64,000 bases of DNA, taken from Silurus meridionalis. Lineage: Eukaryota; Chordata; Actinopteri; Siluriformes; Siluridae. Of the stretch, positions 39,146-54,184 are shown in pieces. A program made the translations under genes and the position numbers. Within the stretch, counting starts at the first letter, position 1, and every line of letters begins with the position of its first letter. The stretch lies in NCBI RefSeq assembly GCF_014805685.1, contig NC_060898.1:6533501-6597500 (forward strand). The letters are read 5' to 3'. The notes beneath the pieces were generated by a model. That model was not told where the DNA came from, did no database searches, and worked only from the letters and a program-made list of their open reading frames with translations.

Positions 39146-42100
39146 ATGTGTATACGCAAAGCAAACAAAAAACACTAATTGTCATCATCTCCTAGAGAAA
39201 GGTGTAATGTATAAGACAGTAATTATTGCTTAAATCATATTAAATCAACAACACAATATTAATTCATTATAGGTTACAGAGTACAGAAATTACCCAGTGT
39301 TCATTAGTAGTTCATTGTAGTATATTGGTTGTTAATTCTTTTGTTTAATTTAAATCAATTAGTATAGTCGTCTATGCCAGCTAAATAATATTACAATCGG
39401 TATAAAGAAGTCAGAATTAGAAACATGTTGGTCTCCAACAGCACAAATACTAAAAACAAGTTGTTTTGGATCAGTTACTGTCTTTAAAAAAGACTAGATT
39501 TGGTCTTGAGCATTGTTTAGCACTGCAAGCAAGCTTATATTCAACATAATGCATTTTATATACATTATATTAACAGTTGTTTGTGGACATCAGAATGTAA
39601 GATTTGAATGTACTTTTTAAAACATCCCATTCCACATTTAGTCCTCTTTTGCTGTCCAACAGTCCTCCAGTCTTCTGGGAAATAATTCCAAAAGATTTTG
39701 TAGTGTGCTTAGAGAGTCTTAACCCTAGAGTGCTGAACATAATACAGTCAACCCCCGTTGATTCGCGGTTTGGAACTCGGGGCTCGGAAATTTTGCGGGT
39801 TCTCGTTTGGAACCTAACTAACAGCAAGTTGCGGATTATCTTAAAATTCATGGGAATCCGCATGTTCCGCATGTTCAGGAATGTTAGGAATAACATTTTG
39901 TATTATAATTTTATAAAAAATTTAAAAAACATTATTGTAATAAAGTGACATAATGTCTAGATGAAGGTACCATAGGGGTTGTGGGGGTGCCTCAAAAATG
40001 TGTGGATTTTCCCATACTGAACATGTCTGGTAGGCCATTGGACTTCTAAAGTAACTGCTATTAGTAAAAGAATGTATGAATGTATAAAGAACACTCATTT
40101 TAAATTAAAATCTCAAATAAAACATTTTTCTTGGAGTTTTTAGTATAAAGACAAAGTTTTATGGAAGATTCAATTCATTAGATTTAAGTGTTTTTACCTC
40201 CACTCTTCTGTGAAGCTGTTTCACTAGATTTTGGATTGTGCTTGTGGAGATTTCAGCTCATTAAGGTCAGGTACTGATGTCGAGTGAGGAGGCCTGGTGT
40301 GCCATCAGCATTCCAGTTCATCCGAGAGGTGTTCAATAAGGTTGAGGTCAGAGCTCTGTAGCAGGCCACTCAAGATCTTTCACACCAACCTATGTAAGCT
40401 AGATCTTTCATGCTGGAACAGATTTGGTTTTCCTAATTAAAGTGAAGGAAAAAAAATTAATTGTATTGAATCCAGAGACATCCTATACAATTGTGTACCT
40501 TTAACTTTGTGGTAACAGTTTGGGAGAAAAACAAGATATGGCTGGAAAAGACAGTTATGCCAATACTTTTGTCCATATAGTGTGTATGAGTTTAAGGATT
40601 ACTGATGATTGCAGTCCATCCTTCATATTGCTATAATTAACAGATTTTTTTCTGACAATCAAAGGGACAACACACACAAACACACACACCCACAATGCAG
40701 CATATGAACTGACTTTCAAGCACAGTAATTAAGATGAGCAAATTATTAAGTCTGCATTTGTTTCCGCCTTCAGCAACCAGACAAAACCCAGTATTTTCTG
40801 CATGTTTTAGCATTTCAGCCATCATCTTATCATATCTAGCTGATAATTACAATCAAACAGCTGTGTGTAACTCTCAGTGACTCATTTCTCTGTCCCTTCT
40901 ACAATCTGAACAGCTTCTGCTTGTTCATCGAGTTGATTGTCTTTGTACACAGAAAAAAAGAAAAAACTCCAAGCACAGCATCTTTGTTCAATGACTGTAA
41001 TTACTGAGACAAAACGAATCAACAAACAAACTAATAAACAAACCAATACATGGTGTGAGGGAACTGGAGTGAAAATTTCCTTGCTAAGTAGAAAAAGAAA
41101 TAGAAATAAAAATGTCAACACCTTATCAAATATGGCAGCAAACATAAAAAAAAAAAACATAAAATGAATCTGTCTACAATTAGACTACAATTATCAGACC
41201 ATCATTGATCAGAATTAGAGGAAGAGGAGCAAATACAATCCCCTGAAAATAATTGGTCTTAATGTCTAATCTCACTAAAAAAAGGCACAACACAAACATT
41301 TGGTACATATTAATCCTGGTCAGGTTCAAGATCAATCTGGATCCTATCACTGGTCCAACGCAGCCCTCCAAGCATACACACTCTCTTATACAGACCATTC
41401 ATTCATACCAAGAGTATCCACTGGTGTGATTCTGGATAGTGCCAGGAAACCAATGAACCCACAAGATCAAACTAGAGGCACTAGTTAAGAAGTTTTTCTT
41501 GGAAGCTCGACTCTACCACTGCCACAATACAACCATCACATAAAAGCATGGTGATGGTAGCATCATGCTGTGCTTTTCAGGATCAAAACCCAAACCCTGG
41601 AGCTGTAACATAGCAGCGTGATCTGCTGCACCACTTGAACCCGAGGAACCCACAGGCACTCGATTGAACTAAACATGTTGGAGCTGTGAGACAGAACTGC
41701 TACCTACTGCACCAGCCTGCCAGCCGAGTGGTGCACTACATTTTTTTGTGTGGAGTTATTTTTCCAAAACCTTTATCTTAGTCTCATCATCTGAGATATT
41801 CAAAATACTGAGCCATTAAAGTGCAGCAAAAGCACCTCCAACTGCCTACAGGTGTCAGATAGCATTTAAAAGTACAGTATCTTACAAAAGTGAGTACACC
41901 CCTCACATTTTAGCAACTCTTTTATTATATATTCTCAAGCGACAAACAGCCATTTTTGTCTATATAACTGGCAACTAAAGTAAGTACACCCTAAGTGTAC
42001 TTAGAAAAGTGACACACCTAAAAGGTGTGACCAAAGTGTCATTATTTTATGTGAGCACCACTGTTACAGTATCTCGCACTGCCTTAATCCTCCAGGGCAT

Positions 42101-43453
42101 GGAATTCACCAGAGCTGCACAGGTTGTTGCTGGGATCCTCTTCCACTCCTCCATAATGACATCACTGCTGGATGTTAGACACATGGTGCTTCTCCACCTT
42201 TCAATTGAGGATGCCCCACAGGTGTTCAATAGGGTTTGGGTCTGGAGACATACTTCATTACCTTCTCCTTCAACATTCTCAGCAAGGCAGTTTGGCGGTG
42301 TGTTTGAGAAACTTACGTTCAGCCCAGTTTCTGAAAGGAGGGAATCATATTCTGCTTTAGAATGTCACAGTACATGTAGGAATCCCTCAATGAACTGCAG
42401 CTCTCCAGTACTAGCAGCACTCATGCAGCCCCAGACCACCACCATGCTTGACTGTAGGCAAGACACAATTTTCTTGGTTCTTCTCACCAGGGCATTATCA
42501 CACATGCTGGACACCATCTGAGACAAACAAGTTTATCTTAATCTCATCAGACCACAGGACATGGTTTCAGTAATTCATGCTCTTGGACAGGTTGTCTTCA
42601 GCAAACTGTTTGCAGGCTTTCTTGTAAACCAGCTTCAGCTTCTTTCTGGTATGATGGCCATGCAAACCGACTTGTTGCAGTGTGTGACGTATGGTCTGAG
42701 CACTAACTAACAGACCTTCAGCTTATGTAACCTCAAAAACAATGCTGCAGCACTCATGCGTCTGTTTTTTGAAGCAACTTCTGCACCTGATGCACAGCAC
42801 GAGGACTCACCTTTTTGCTCGACCCTTGCGAGGCCTGTTCTGAATGGAACCCGTCTTGGAAAATCTCTAAATGACCCTGGTCAATGTACTGTAAATCAGT
42901 TTTAGGGTGTTACAGATCTTCTAATAGCCTGGGCATCTTTGTGCAGAGCAACAATTTTCATTCTCAAATCCTCAGAGAGTCTCTGCCATGAGGTGTCATG
43001 TTGAACATCCAGTGGTCAGTATGAGAGACTTTTACTCAAAGCACCAAATTTGAACTGCTCTAATACAAGATACACAAATGTGTATGGTTCTGTCAAGCAG
43101 ACAAAAACATAAACATGATGAATTGGATATGTGGCTTTGCATGATTAAACGACGTACAGCTGGTATCACTTAGTCTGTACTTACATTTGTTGCCAGATAT
43201 TTTGACAATAATGGCTGTATGTTGAGTTCTTTTCAGAGGACAGTAAATTTTTTTTTTGCTATACAAGCTGCACATTGACCAAAGTATATCCGAGTTGTAT
43301 TAAGATATAATAAAATGGTTGCTGAAATGTGAGGAGTATACTCACTTTTGTGAGATACTGTATCTATTAACCAGAAGATCTTACATCATCTTACAATTTA
43401 GCATCCTAGTGCTATCTAGATTTAATATAGGACGTCGGTTCTGCTGTTTATTT

Positions 43454-43497
<44 letters not shown>

Positions 43498-46400
43498 TTA
43501 GTGAAAGCGTTGTGTTTTCACACGGTTCAGGTTGGTTTATTGTTATGGACAATTTCATCCTTTTAAAATTAAGCTGACTTATAATACCATAGAAAAAGAT
43601 TGTTGTTTCTGAAGCCTGTTGTTTACTATGTAAATATCTTGTGATTTGGCTTGGGCAAAGAAATTGAGAATGATTCTATACCACATAAAGGTGTAATATT
43701 TCAGTGTTTACAACATCGAGTGAAATAATGTTGGCTTTCAGTTGCATATTAACCACATTATATAATATTTACACAGTAACTATTGACTATGGTCTTTATT
43801 TGCTTTATGTTTTCAGCAGTCTCTCTGATGACGAGGTACTTTTGGGTCCAGAGATCTCGTTCGGTCCACCAGGTGTCGTCTTGTCGTGTCCGGTCGCCAT
43901 GACAATATCACACTGTGCAGAAGTCTCAGAGGACTGGAGTGTACGACTGAAGAGACAAACACATGGAGACAACTGGGAGGTCAGTGAATTATCATTAATA
44001 TTGTAGGACAAACTGTGATTAAATAAGGCTCTGATTTAAAAGCAGGTACGATTTTAACGGACTCTAATTATTGCCTTCCATGCCAGTGAAGTAGGTACGA
44101 ATATATACTTATATACTTATATGTGTGCAAGTAAGAGTTTGATATATTCTCTCAGCCTGGAAGACACACTTTTACTTTTTCTTCTGCCACTTATATAGCC
44201 TTGGGTCAGCCTGCCTAATTGTGATACAGTTGTTGGTGGTAAAGTTTCTTTTGGCAAGCTAAATATTAAAAGGAAGAATTGTGGTTCCAATTTGCTTTTT
44301 TCTTTTCTCCAATCCTTTATAGACACACACACTTTTTGCTTCAGCTTTTGCAGTGTACACAAGGGTAACATGAAATAGGAGTGGAATTCCATTCATTACA
44401 CTTTATTATAGGATTAATATATTCTGCTTACCCGTAATCCAGCACAAAATTATTAGAAGGTTATACCAATATTAATCATAAGGACCCATTCAAAACAATT
44501 TTAATTGTTAATTGTTAAAAAATTTAAAATTATATATATATATGTGTGTGTAGTATGGTTGTAGTGTCTGCACATCAGTTTTTTCAGTTGTTTTCCATAT
44601 TTCAGTGCTTTCCCAATGTTGTAGGAAATGTCAGTGTTTTTTCAGTGTTTTACCAATGTTTTTACAATACTAATAGGTAAGATCGAGGTTTACATTAATC
44701 ATAAATAACACTAACCTACAACACAAAGTAATATATTAAAAAACAGTAGTCTAGATTTATTATATACATTTTACATATACATTATATACATTACATACAT
44801 TACATCTGTTTTTTTTTTCTTTTACATATTCTTTATTTATAAAAAATTATAAAAATTAGCTGTATCTAATAAAACATTTTGTTGAAAGAATAATTTATTT
44901 ATACTGGGCAATACTCGGCATAATTTTTAGTAGACTGTAGTCTAGTAAAGTGGATTTAATAACAAAATTGCACATCTCGGAATTTGGATTTTAGATCTAA
45001 CTAGAGTGTTACAGTAGGTTACATAGAATGTAGGGGCTGCACCTTACTTGCTAACAAACCAAGCGAGTTAGTATATGATATATGGGACAGCACAAGGCTC
45101 ACAAGGCTAACAAAAAGGTTTTAAGAACTTCAGGGTGCTGCTTTTAAACAATAGATCCTGCCTCATCTGGTTGGGTTGTTGTTCTTATTGGTCCATTTCC
45201 AGCCACCATATAATAATGATTTGCAGGGGAGTCCCCCTACAGTAGAATAGCATAAGAAGCGGGAGAGATAAGAAACAACAGAGGGAGGAGAAAAAGAGAG
45301 GGTCACACAGATGTATGTCTGACAGGTAACACGAGTATTAATTACTATCCAAACCCTGGCACGATAATTACTGTATGTCATATAGACTGTCTAGAATAAA
45401 ACAATAACTGTCAAATATATTAACCAAAAGCACTGTTATGGCCTGATTCACCTTTTGATTTACTTTGTATGTCGGTGCTTTAGTGTCATTGAGAAGAATT
45501 AACGACATGCTGTTTGTCTACAAATTATGTCTCATGTCCTGAATTAATTCAATACCCTGGCATTTGCACCTGCCACAATAACGATTACATGTTGCCTGCA
45601 ATGACCTGAATGTACAAATGTGTTCACCTAAAGTGATTAAAATGATGTTTTGTGTTATCTAAAGTATGTAGTATAGTAAGTTGTTACTATAGAAATGATA
45701 TTGGCAGTGGAGTGGTGCGGTTGCAGGGAGAAGAGGTGAGAAAGTGGAGGAGTTTAAGTAACTGGGGTCAGCAGTGCAAAATAATGGAGAGTGTGTTAGA
45801 GAAGTGAAGAAAAGAGTGCAGGCAGGGTGGAGTGGGTGGAGAAGAGTGATAGCAGGAGTGATTTGTGAAAGAAGGGCATCTGCAAGAGTGAAAGGGAAAG
45901 TTTATAGGACTGTGGTGAGACCTGCGATGTTGTATGGATTAGAGACAGTGGCATTGAGTAAAAGACAGGAGGCGGAGCTGGAGGTAGCAGAGCTGAAGAT
46001 GTTGACATTTTTGTTGGGAGCGATGAGGATGGACAAGATTAGAAATTAGTTTATTAGAGGGACAGTGAATGTAGGATGTTTTGGTGACAAGGTGAAGGAG
46101 GTGAGATTGAGATGATTTGGACATGTGTGAGAGGAGGGACATGAGTTATATTGGTAGAAGAATGCTGAGGATGGAGCCACCAGGAAGGAGGAAAAGAGGA
46201 AGGCCAAGGAGGAGGGAAGACATGCAGGTAGTTGGTGTGAAAGAGGCAGATGTAGAGGACAGGGTGGTATGGAGACGGATGATCCGCTGTGGCGACCCCC
46301 TAATGGGAACAGCCGAAAGAAGAAGAAGATCCAATACATTTACTAATATGAACTCATTATTTAACAAATTGTATAGTCCTTAAAAATGGTATAACTATTA

Positions 46401-49400
46401 TCTAACACAGAAAATTGTATAATCGTTTATTTTTATATGTATGGTTGCCACTAGGTTTTCTGTAACAGGAAAGTCTTCAGAACAGAAGCTGCATTGTTTG
46501 TCTTCTTGTCTTCTTTATTCTAAGAGTGAGAAAGTAAAGAGTCTTATAAAGGAACAAGTGTTATAACAACTGTTATATTTCCAAATTCCACTTTGTCTCT
46601 TTCAGACTAAATGTTTTGTACACATTAGTAAATTTCTTCATTATCTGAAAAATTCAACATAATTGAGATTTATGAGTACTGTATATATGAGAGCGTATGA
46701 ACCACCGCCACAGTTCCTGTGTTTTGTTCTGTATTTGATCATGATGGTTTGGATGTGCTGTATGTTCTTACGCCTGAAAACATTCAACATGTTCATATAT
46801 GTGTTTTTGCAGGATGTGATGTGGATGAAAGAGGAGAACTCTTCGTGTTACTGCGTGCTGGAGTCAAGACGCTGCTTTGTGCTTGTGGATCAGCCTGGCC
46901 GTTATGCCCTGGTTGGAATGCCGATCAGTGAGTCAGCAGCGAAAAGACTTCGTATTGCAGTTTTCGGAATCTCAGAGGAAAATGCGTACACACTCAGAGT
47001 TTACTGCATGGACGACACACCACATGCCTACCAGGTGACATTTTGAATTAAAAAAGCTAACTGTTCTTATAGTATTTATGTGTGCACATCATTTTTTTAT
47101 TTCATTTTATTTATTTATTAGTTTATTCTATTCTAAGAGCAAGATATGATTGCTGTAAAGTAGGAAGCAACCTAGTGTACAGTGTTAGTAGTCAATGGAA
47201 AGCAGGCATGTAGCCTAACAAGAACCTAACATTCATTTATACACAAATCCCTCGGACATTGCAGCTATGCCTTACACTCAGCAAAATCAATAATAATTTA
47301 TGTTAAAAGAAACTCATGACATTGGGAATTTTCAGTTGGCAAAATTCCATTATGGCTGAAAGAAAAAGGCCGGAACACCTCTTCTTATACTGCCAGCACA
47401 CCCTTAACATCTACAACAGAATGAAACTAAAACGATCAATTCTTAGACACTATGTTTACAGCTTGTATATGCAAATTTGTTCTACTTGTGCTTGTAGCAT
47501 AACCCTCTATGTAGTAATGGATAGCATAGCTATGGCTAGTATAGGCATTGGCAAAAATTATGTGGACACCTGATCAATCACACCCATATGTGCATAATAA
47601 GCATCCCATCAAGATTTAGTTTCCACATTGCTGTTATAAGTGCTTCTGCTCTTCTGGGAAGGATTTGTTCTAGATTTTGGATTGCATATGATGCTTTTTG
47701 TGCCTATTCACCCACTAGAGTCTTAGTAAGGTCAGGCACTCAAGTTGATCTAGAAGGTCTATTGCAAAGTCAGCATTCCAATTCATCCCAAAGGTGTTCA
47801 GTGTGTTGGGGTCAGAGATCTGTTTAGGGCATTCCATTTTTTTTTTTTAAACCAACCTTGGCTAACCATGTTTATATGGACCTCGCATTTGTACACAGGC
47901 TTGGCCTCTTATGTTCCCTAAAGCAAACTGTTACGACTACACCAAACAAACACATTGTAGACGATTTGTGCTTCAGCTTGGGCAAGATGCACATATGGGT
48001 GTAAAGGGAATGTGTGTAAACATACATTCTTTCCTAAATACAAGCTATATCATCACCCATTTAAAAACACCTTCTGACCAGATGCTAATAGAGCCAGGTT
48101 AATGTTGCAGTCAGTGCGAACTCTTGCCAATTCTATGCTACTTTCTTATATTTCTCTAAGATCAAAATATTGATCTTGCAAATTGCAAATCTTGCTGATT
48201 ACATATTATTTGGAACTCTCTATTGTTTGGTCTGTTTGTGAATTTCTGTGTTCTATTGTTTGATTCGTTTTTAACACCTTTTTTTGCTTATTTGGGAAAT
48301 AAGCATGATTCTTTTAACACATCTCTTCCCCATTACAAATAGATTTCTTTATTTAACCACTTGCTCTGCTTGCTAGACATTTAGGATTAGCTATTTTAAT
48401 TACACCCTTGGCAGTGTAATGGTATTCAGCTACTAGTGCATAATACTATTTGTTACCATAAAACCTGATGGCTTTAAAAAAAGTGTATGCAAGACACTTG
48501 CAACCTGCTTAACAAAATTCAATATCACCCTAATTATTTCCTTCTTCATACCCTCTTTATTTCTTGCATTCTCATTAATAAGTGCCATATAGTATAGTGC
48601 TCTTTAGAGAACAGTCGTAGCAGTGAATTATTGTCATTTTTTTCCATTTACTTTTTTCTTTCAACCACTCTTCCATATACGCTTCACTTTTCACCTGTTC
48701 ACTAGAACAACGTCCTTCTGACTGTCAGCGATGACTGTAGGCTGAATTTCAGCTCAGCTGCCATGTCTAGTGATTAGTCTCACTTGTCTCTCATTAACCC
48801 ATGCCTTTCTTTACACCTCTTCACCTTTTGAAATTGTATATGGAAGGGTAATGATTAAAAACAATTTATGGGTTAGGGTTAACCCTAACCCTAACCCATA
48901 TTGGCTACCATTTTGCGAACCTGTGTACACTTCATTGACTTTCGGAATTGTGCGAATAAGCAGTTGAACACTGGAAGGAAATCTTCTAATTAAAAGCAAA
49001 CCCATGATTATCAGAACCCACCCCAAACACCCCCGAATTAATCCTGAAAGTATTCTCAAGTATTCGAAATGATCTAATGCCAAGTTTTTGGAACTTTTTA
49101 AGCAAAATCCATTTTTTTTTCTGTTCATTGAACTCCATAAGTTAGACGAGTGTTGATTTATGGGCGTGAAAGAATCGATTTTATAAAGCTCGGCTTATTC
49201 ATGCCATTCATCAACTGCTGCTGAGATTTTATAAACAGGAGACCAGATTATGTTTGCAGTATTGATTGTATGGTATTTATTTAGGGATTTTTTTTTTAAA
49301 ACATGATCTTCGTTTATATTGAATAAGAGCTTTATTCTGGTCGGCACTGTAGTAAACATCCTGGATGGCATGCCGATCCATTCGTATCGGCGCATTCCCA

Positions 49401-52400
49401 ACAAACGGAATGTTTTTGATGTTGGATTATTACATAGTTTTGCGCTTTCACTCTTCTCTGAAAGAACTTTGTTATTATAATTTTATTAATGTCTCTTTTA
49501 GACATGCCAATGTGGATGGGAATTCAAGGATAATTGATTTGGGATTTGTATAAACATGAGTCAGATATGAAATCCAGAGACATCTGTCACAGCAACCGAG
49601 AGAGAAGAGATGTCTTAATGACTATTGCATGATGAACTAACGGCATTTGGGCATAAGTTACCACATTACCTTATGGGTATTCTTATGCTGAACAAAACTC
49701 CATTAAGTCGATTGTATGCGGTATTTGTTATACCTCATATCCAGTGTAATGTTTTTTTTTTTAAGTGTTGCTCGACAGAATGCTTACTCAAAGGCAAAGG
49801 TATGCTGGTATTTTTTTCAAGGTTTAAGTGTAAAAAGGCTGGGTGAACTCAGGGCCACTTTTTAGGTGTAATTAAAATACTCTACATGGACAAAAGTATT
49901 CTGACATTTGACTTTTCTTGCCATATGTGGTTTTTTTTTCAAAATTGTTACAAACATGTTGAAGGCTCACAATTTCATAGAATGTCAAAAATTTCCCACT
50001 TGAACTATTAAACCCAAACCTGTTCCAGCATAATAACGCCCCTGTGTACAATTCAAGCTCCATTATGATATGGGTTAAATGGGTTGGAGTGAAAAATCTT
50101 GAGTTTCCTCCTAAAGAGCTCTGATTTCAACCCTACTGAACTCTTGTGGAATGAATTGGAACATTGACGTCACTCCAGGCCTCCTCACTCTTCATCACAA
50201 CCTTTACTATCACCCTTGTGGCTGAATGAGTAAAAATCTCCACAAGCACACTCTAAAATCTAGTGGAACATCTTTCCAGAAGATTGGAGATTATTATAAC
50301 AGCAATTGCTGACTAAATGTGAATTTAGTTGTTAAAAAACACATTTGAAAGTTTATATTCTAGCACAAAAAAAGTTTTGAAATTTCTTTTTTATTTGAGT
50401 TTTTTTTTTTTTTTTAAGAAGTGTTCTTTATACTGTACAGTAATTATTTTATTAATAGGCGGTTAGCAGTCAAATGCATACCAGTCATATTCAGACATAT
50501 TCTTTATTTAATAAGCCCTTTTTTTGACCTTCGTGCTGTCGTTTATTTATATTATGTTCGGCTGACTCTCTGAGCATCTCTTAACAAGGTCTAAGATTTT
50601 TTGACAGTTGTATGGTTAAGAATTTTCACAACCCACAGAAGCTTTGAAACTGCAATTCTCACCTCACACAGAAGTAATGCAGGAAGCACTCCCCAGGTAT
50701 AGTTTGGATGATGAGCTACAACTATGGAAAATTGAACATTCATTTCAAAATAATTTTTTTGTAGCAGCATCAAGTTGCAGTCTGCACTCTGCCTTATTCC
50801 ATACATACTGGCCCTCAACCTTTTTTTTTTTCTCCCAACACACTTCTCACTCACTCACTTATTCTTCCTCATTCCTTTATACACTCTCCTTAACTTCTAA
50901 TTAACCTTAAGTTCTCTCTCTCACGCTTTTTTTCCCTTGTGTAGGAGGTGTTGTGGTTAGAGCGTGCTCAGTGCAGTCGTCTCCTGGGAGAGCTGTGCAC
51001 AATGTTCTTCAGCAGAAGCTTCTCGAATTTGCAGATCTCCATCCAGGATGTTTCACCTCACTACATTTGGAACATCAAACCCTTCGCCACCTGCCAGGTC
51101 CCGCCTCAGCCTATGCATATTCATTACACCATGGAGTGTGCTATGCATTAATATGCAGATTTGTATGCAAATATTCATGAGCTTAAGTTAGTAAGGGGTG
51201 CTATTGGGACAGTTTTTTTTTTTTTACTTTAATTGAATATGCAACGATTATAATGCAAATAGAAATACACATATGTGTTAGTAAGCAATTAGGGAAATGC
51301 AACACAAGAAACGGATATTGCTTGGACCTTTCTCTTCATTCACATTTAGTCCTCAGACAAGCAACTTTAATTAATGCTTCAGGTTTCCATGATGCACAAA
51401 TGAACAACAATAACAGCTGGTTGAATAGGTGAACTGGGGAAAGTGAAGGAAGAACAGAAGGGCTGGAAAAAGTAGTTGAAATATAAACTGAGGAAAGTTA
51501 AATTCAATTCAGTTCATTTTCAGTGGCGTGTTTTTCACGATGGACACTGTCTCAAAACAGCTTTACAGAACATAAGTATTATAGAACAAAACTCACTTAT
51601 ATATAAATGTATGTGTATTTATCCACAACGAGGAAGCCTGCAGTGAATGTAGCAAGAAAAAAACAATAAAAGAAAGATGAAAAATGAGAAGAATGCTTGA
51701 GTAGTGTTCATAGTTTTAAAGAAGATTTTTTAATTATTACTTATTATTTATTAAAGCAGCTTATTAAAGGGAAACACACAATACATACAGTACTAGCCAC
51801 TTTATCAAGTATACCTAGTGTACATATACTGTAAGGGAACTCCATAAATCAATGTAAAGGGACCACCATAGGACCAGTGCTGACCATCCTGTGATCCAGT
51901 GCTTTTTTCCAGGAAAGCAGTACAGATTTAAATGTTTTTATTTAAACAATTTGGGTCCCATTATCACACAAAGGTACAATGATGTTCTCTATTTTTTTTA
52001 TGCATAGTGTGTGCAAAGAACAATTTATCAGTTGATCTAAAAACATCCAAAGTCTAGATAATATACCTCTACCAGGTTTTGTACTTGCACTCGAGTCACA
52101 CTCTACTATATCAATATCATGCCAATGACATTCTGGCACTCAGAATATCAGGTCAGTGATCCGTGGATGAATGAGGCAGAAATGGATTGAAATAGTAGCT
52201 GTATACCTACAAAGTATGTATACAGCTTACATAGGTGGCCTTTGATTCCAGGTTCGATATCACTCACTATCTCTTTCTTTCTTTTTCTCTTTTATTCTAT
52301 CTCTCTCTCTCTCTCTCTCTCTTTCACTCTCTGCAGGAGTTCCCTTTCAGTCAGGTGTGGTGCAGTACTGCATCTCCTTTGCATTGTGCCTTCTCTCTGC

Positions 52401-54135
52401 AGTGCCACAATCCAGCAGCCAATCAGCTCTCATGTAAGATCAGGGTGCGGCAGGTCAAAGGTCATGAGCAGATCCTGCAGCTCTGCACCACCATGGCTGA
52501 GGTACGCAGCATATAAAGACATGCACAAGGAAGCACAAACAAAGAGCGAGCAAATAGTTTTATATGCTCATACAAACTATAAAAATAAATATACAAAAAA
52601 AATTAAATATATATTATATACAGTATATATATGCACACATACATACATTCAGCATGTAATGATTTATTTATGATTCAAGTTGCAGTTGTGTATTGAGGAC
52701 TATTAGTAAGTTCATTTCATAACCTTAATTTTGTAGTTCATTGACATAAAATGTAACTGTTAACTGTTTGCTTGTATATACACTGATTAGGCATGACAAT
52801 ATGACATAATAACATTATAACCTGTCTTACCCTAACTTATCTATCAAAAGTGGTTCAGGAACAGTGGTGAACCGGTGACAGGGTCATGGGCGGCCGAGGC
52901 TCATTGAAATGGCTCATTGAAGGCTGGCCCATGTGGTCTGATCCAACAGACGAGCTTCTGTAGCTCAAATTACTGAAGGGTCAAGAGTGTTTCGGCAGCG
53001 AAAGGGGGACAAATGCAATATTAGGCAGATGGTCATAATGGCTATAACCTTATGCCTGCAATTATGTATATACACTATATAGACAAAAGTATGGGGACAT
53101 CTGGCTTTTCCAGACATTTGTGGTTCTTCCTCAAACGTTACCACAAAATTGGAGGCACACAATTGTATAGGATGTCTTTGGATGTGGTAGCATTACATTT
53201 TCCCTTCACTTGAAGTAACAGACCCAAAACTTTTCCATTATTTAAATGCCCCTTGTGAACATAATGAACTCCATGAAAATATGATATACATAAGTTGGAG
53301 TGGAAGATCTTGAGTGGCCTGCTATAGAGCTATAAAGTGTATCTGTCCCACACTCTCTTGTATTGTCTGGTCTTTTCTGTTATGTAGCTTTATGTTGTGT
53401 GATGTAGTACCAGGGTTCTGGAGAAACGTTGTCTCATTTCACCGTGTACTGCGCCAGCTATATAATGTTGAAATGACAACAAAAGCCCCTTGACTTGACT
53501 TCATTTAACTAGGACTATGACCACAATCCTATTGAACACCTTTGGGATAAATTGGAATGCTAACTTCACCACAGTCCTCCTCACCCATCTTTAATATTTG
53601 ACTTTGCCTTTGTGACTAAATGAGCACAAATCTTTACAAACACACTCCAAACTCAAGTGGAAGATCTAACCAGAAATGTGGAGGTCATTATAAGAGCAAA
53701 AAAGGGACTACATGTGTAATGGGATGTTCCAAAGCATATCCCATGTTAGAACAGATTTTGGTCTCCTAGTTTGAGAGAAAGAAAAATGTATTGCTACCAC
53801 ATTTGTTCATTTTATGATTTTGAAGTGTGTGTATTTAAGCATTCGCTTTAGGTGTCTTTTTTTCTGTTAATTAACATAGCAATTATCATTTCTATCCTTT
53901 GTCAAACATTTTTTTTTTTCCAGAGCCAAAAGGAAATGGTGCCATTTTCCTTTCAGTCCGATTCTACCATTTCCTCTCAGACGGGGGAAAAAGCTTTTAA
54001 AATCCCCCTTTCCATACGGCAGAGGATCTGTGCCACCTTCGACACAGCCAATGCCAAAGGCAAAGACTGGCAGCTGCTAGCCCAGAAACTGCACATAAAC
54101 AGGTGGGATACACTTGCAAGTGCATACACACATGT

Positions 54136-54184
<49 letters not shown>

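Noticed and set aside
39604..39948. 114-codon + strand frame
   Set aside because: It spans an M1 MITE end and a pogo/Tigger-like end; no protein similarity.
42009..42521. 170-codon + strand frame
   Set aside because: It is the antisense of the Tc1 transposase relic; the true relic is on the minus strand.
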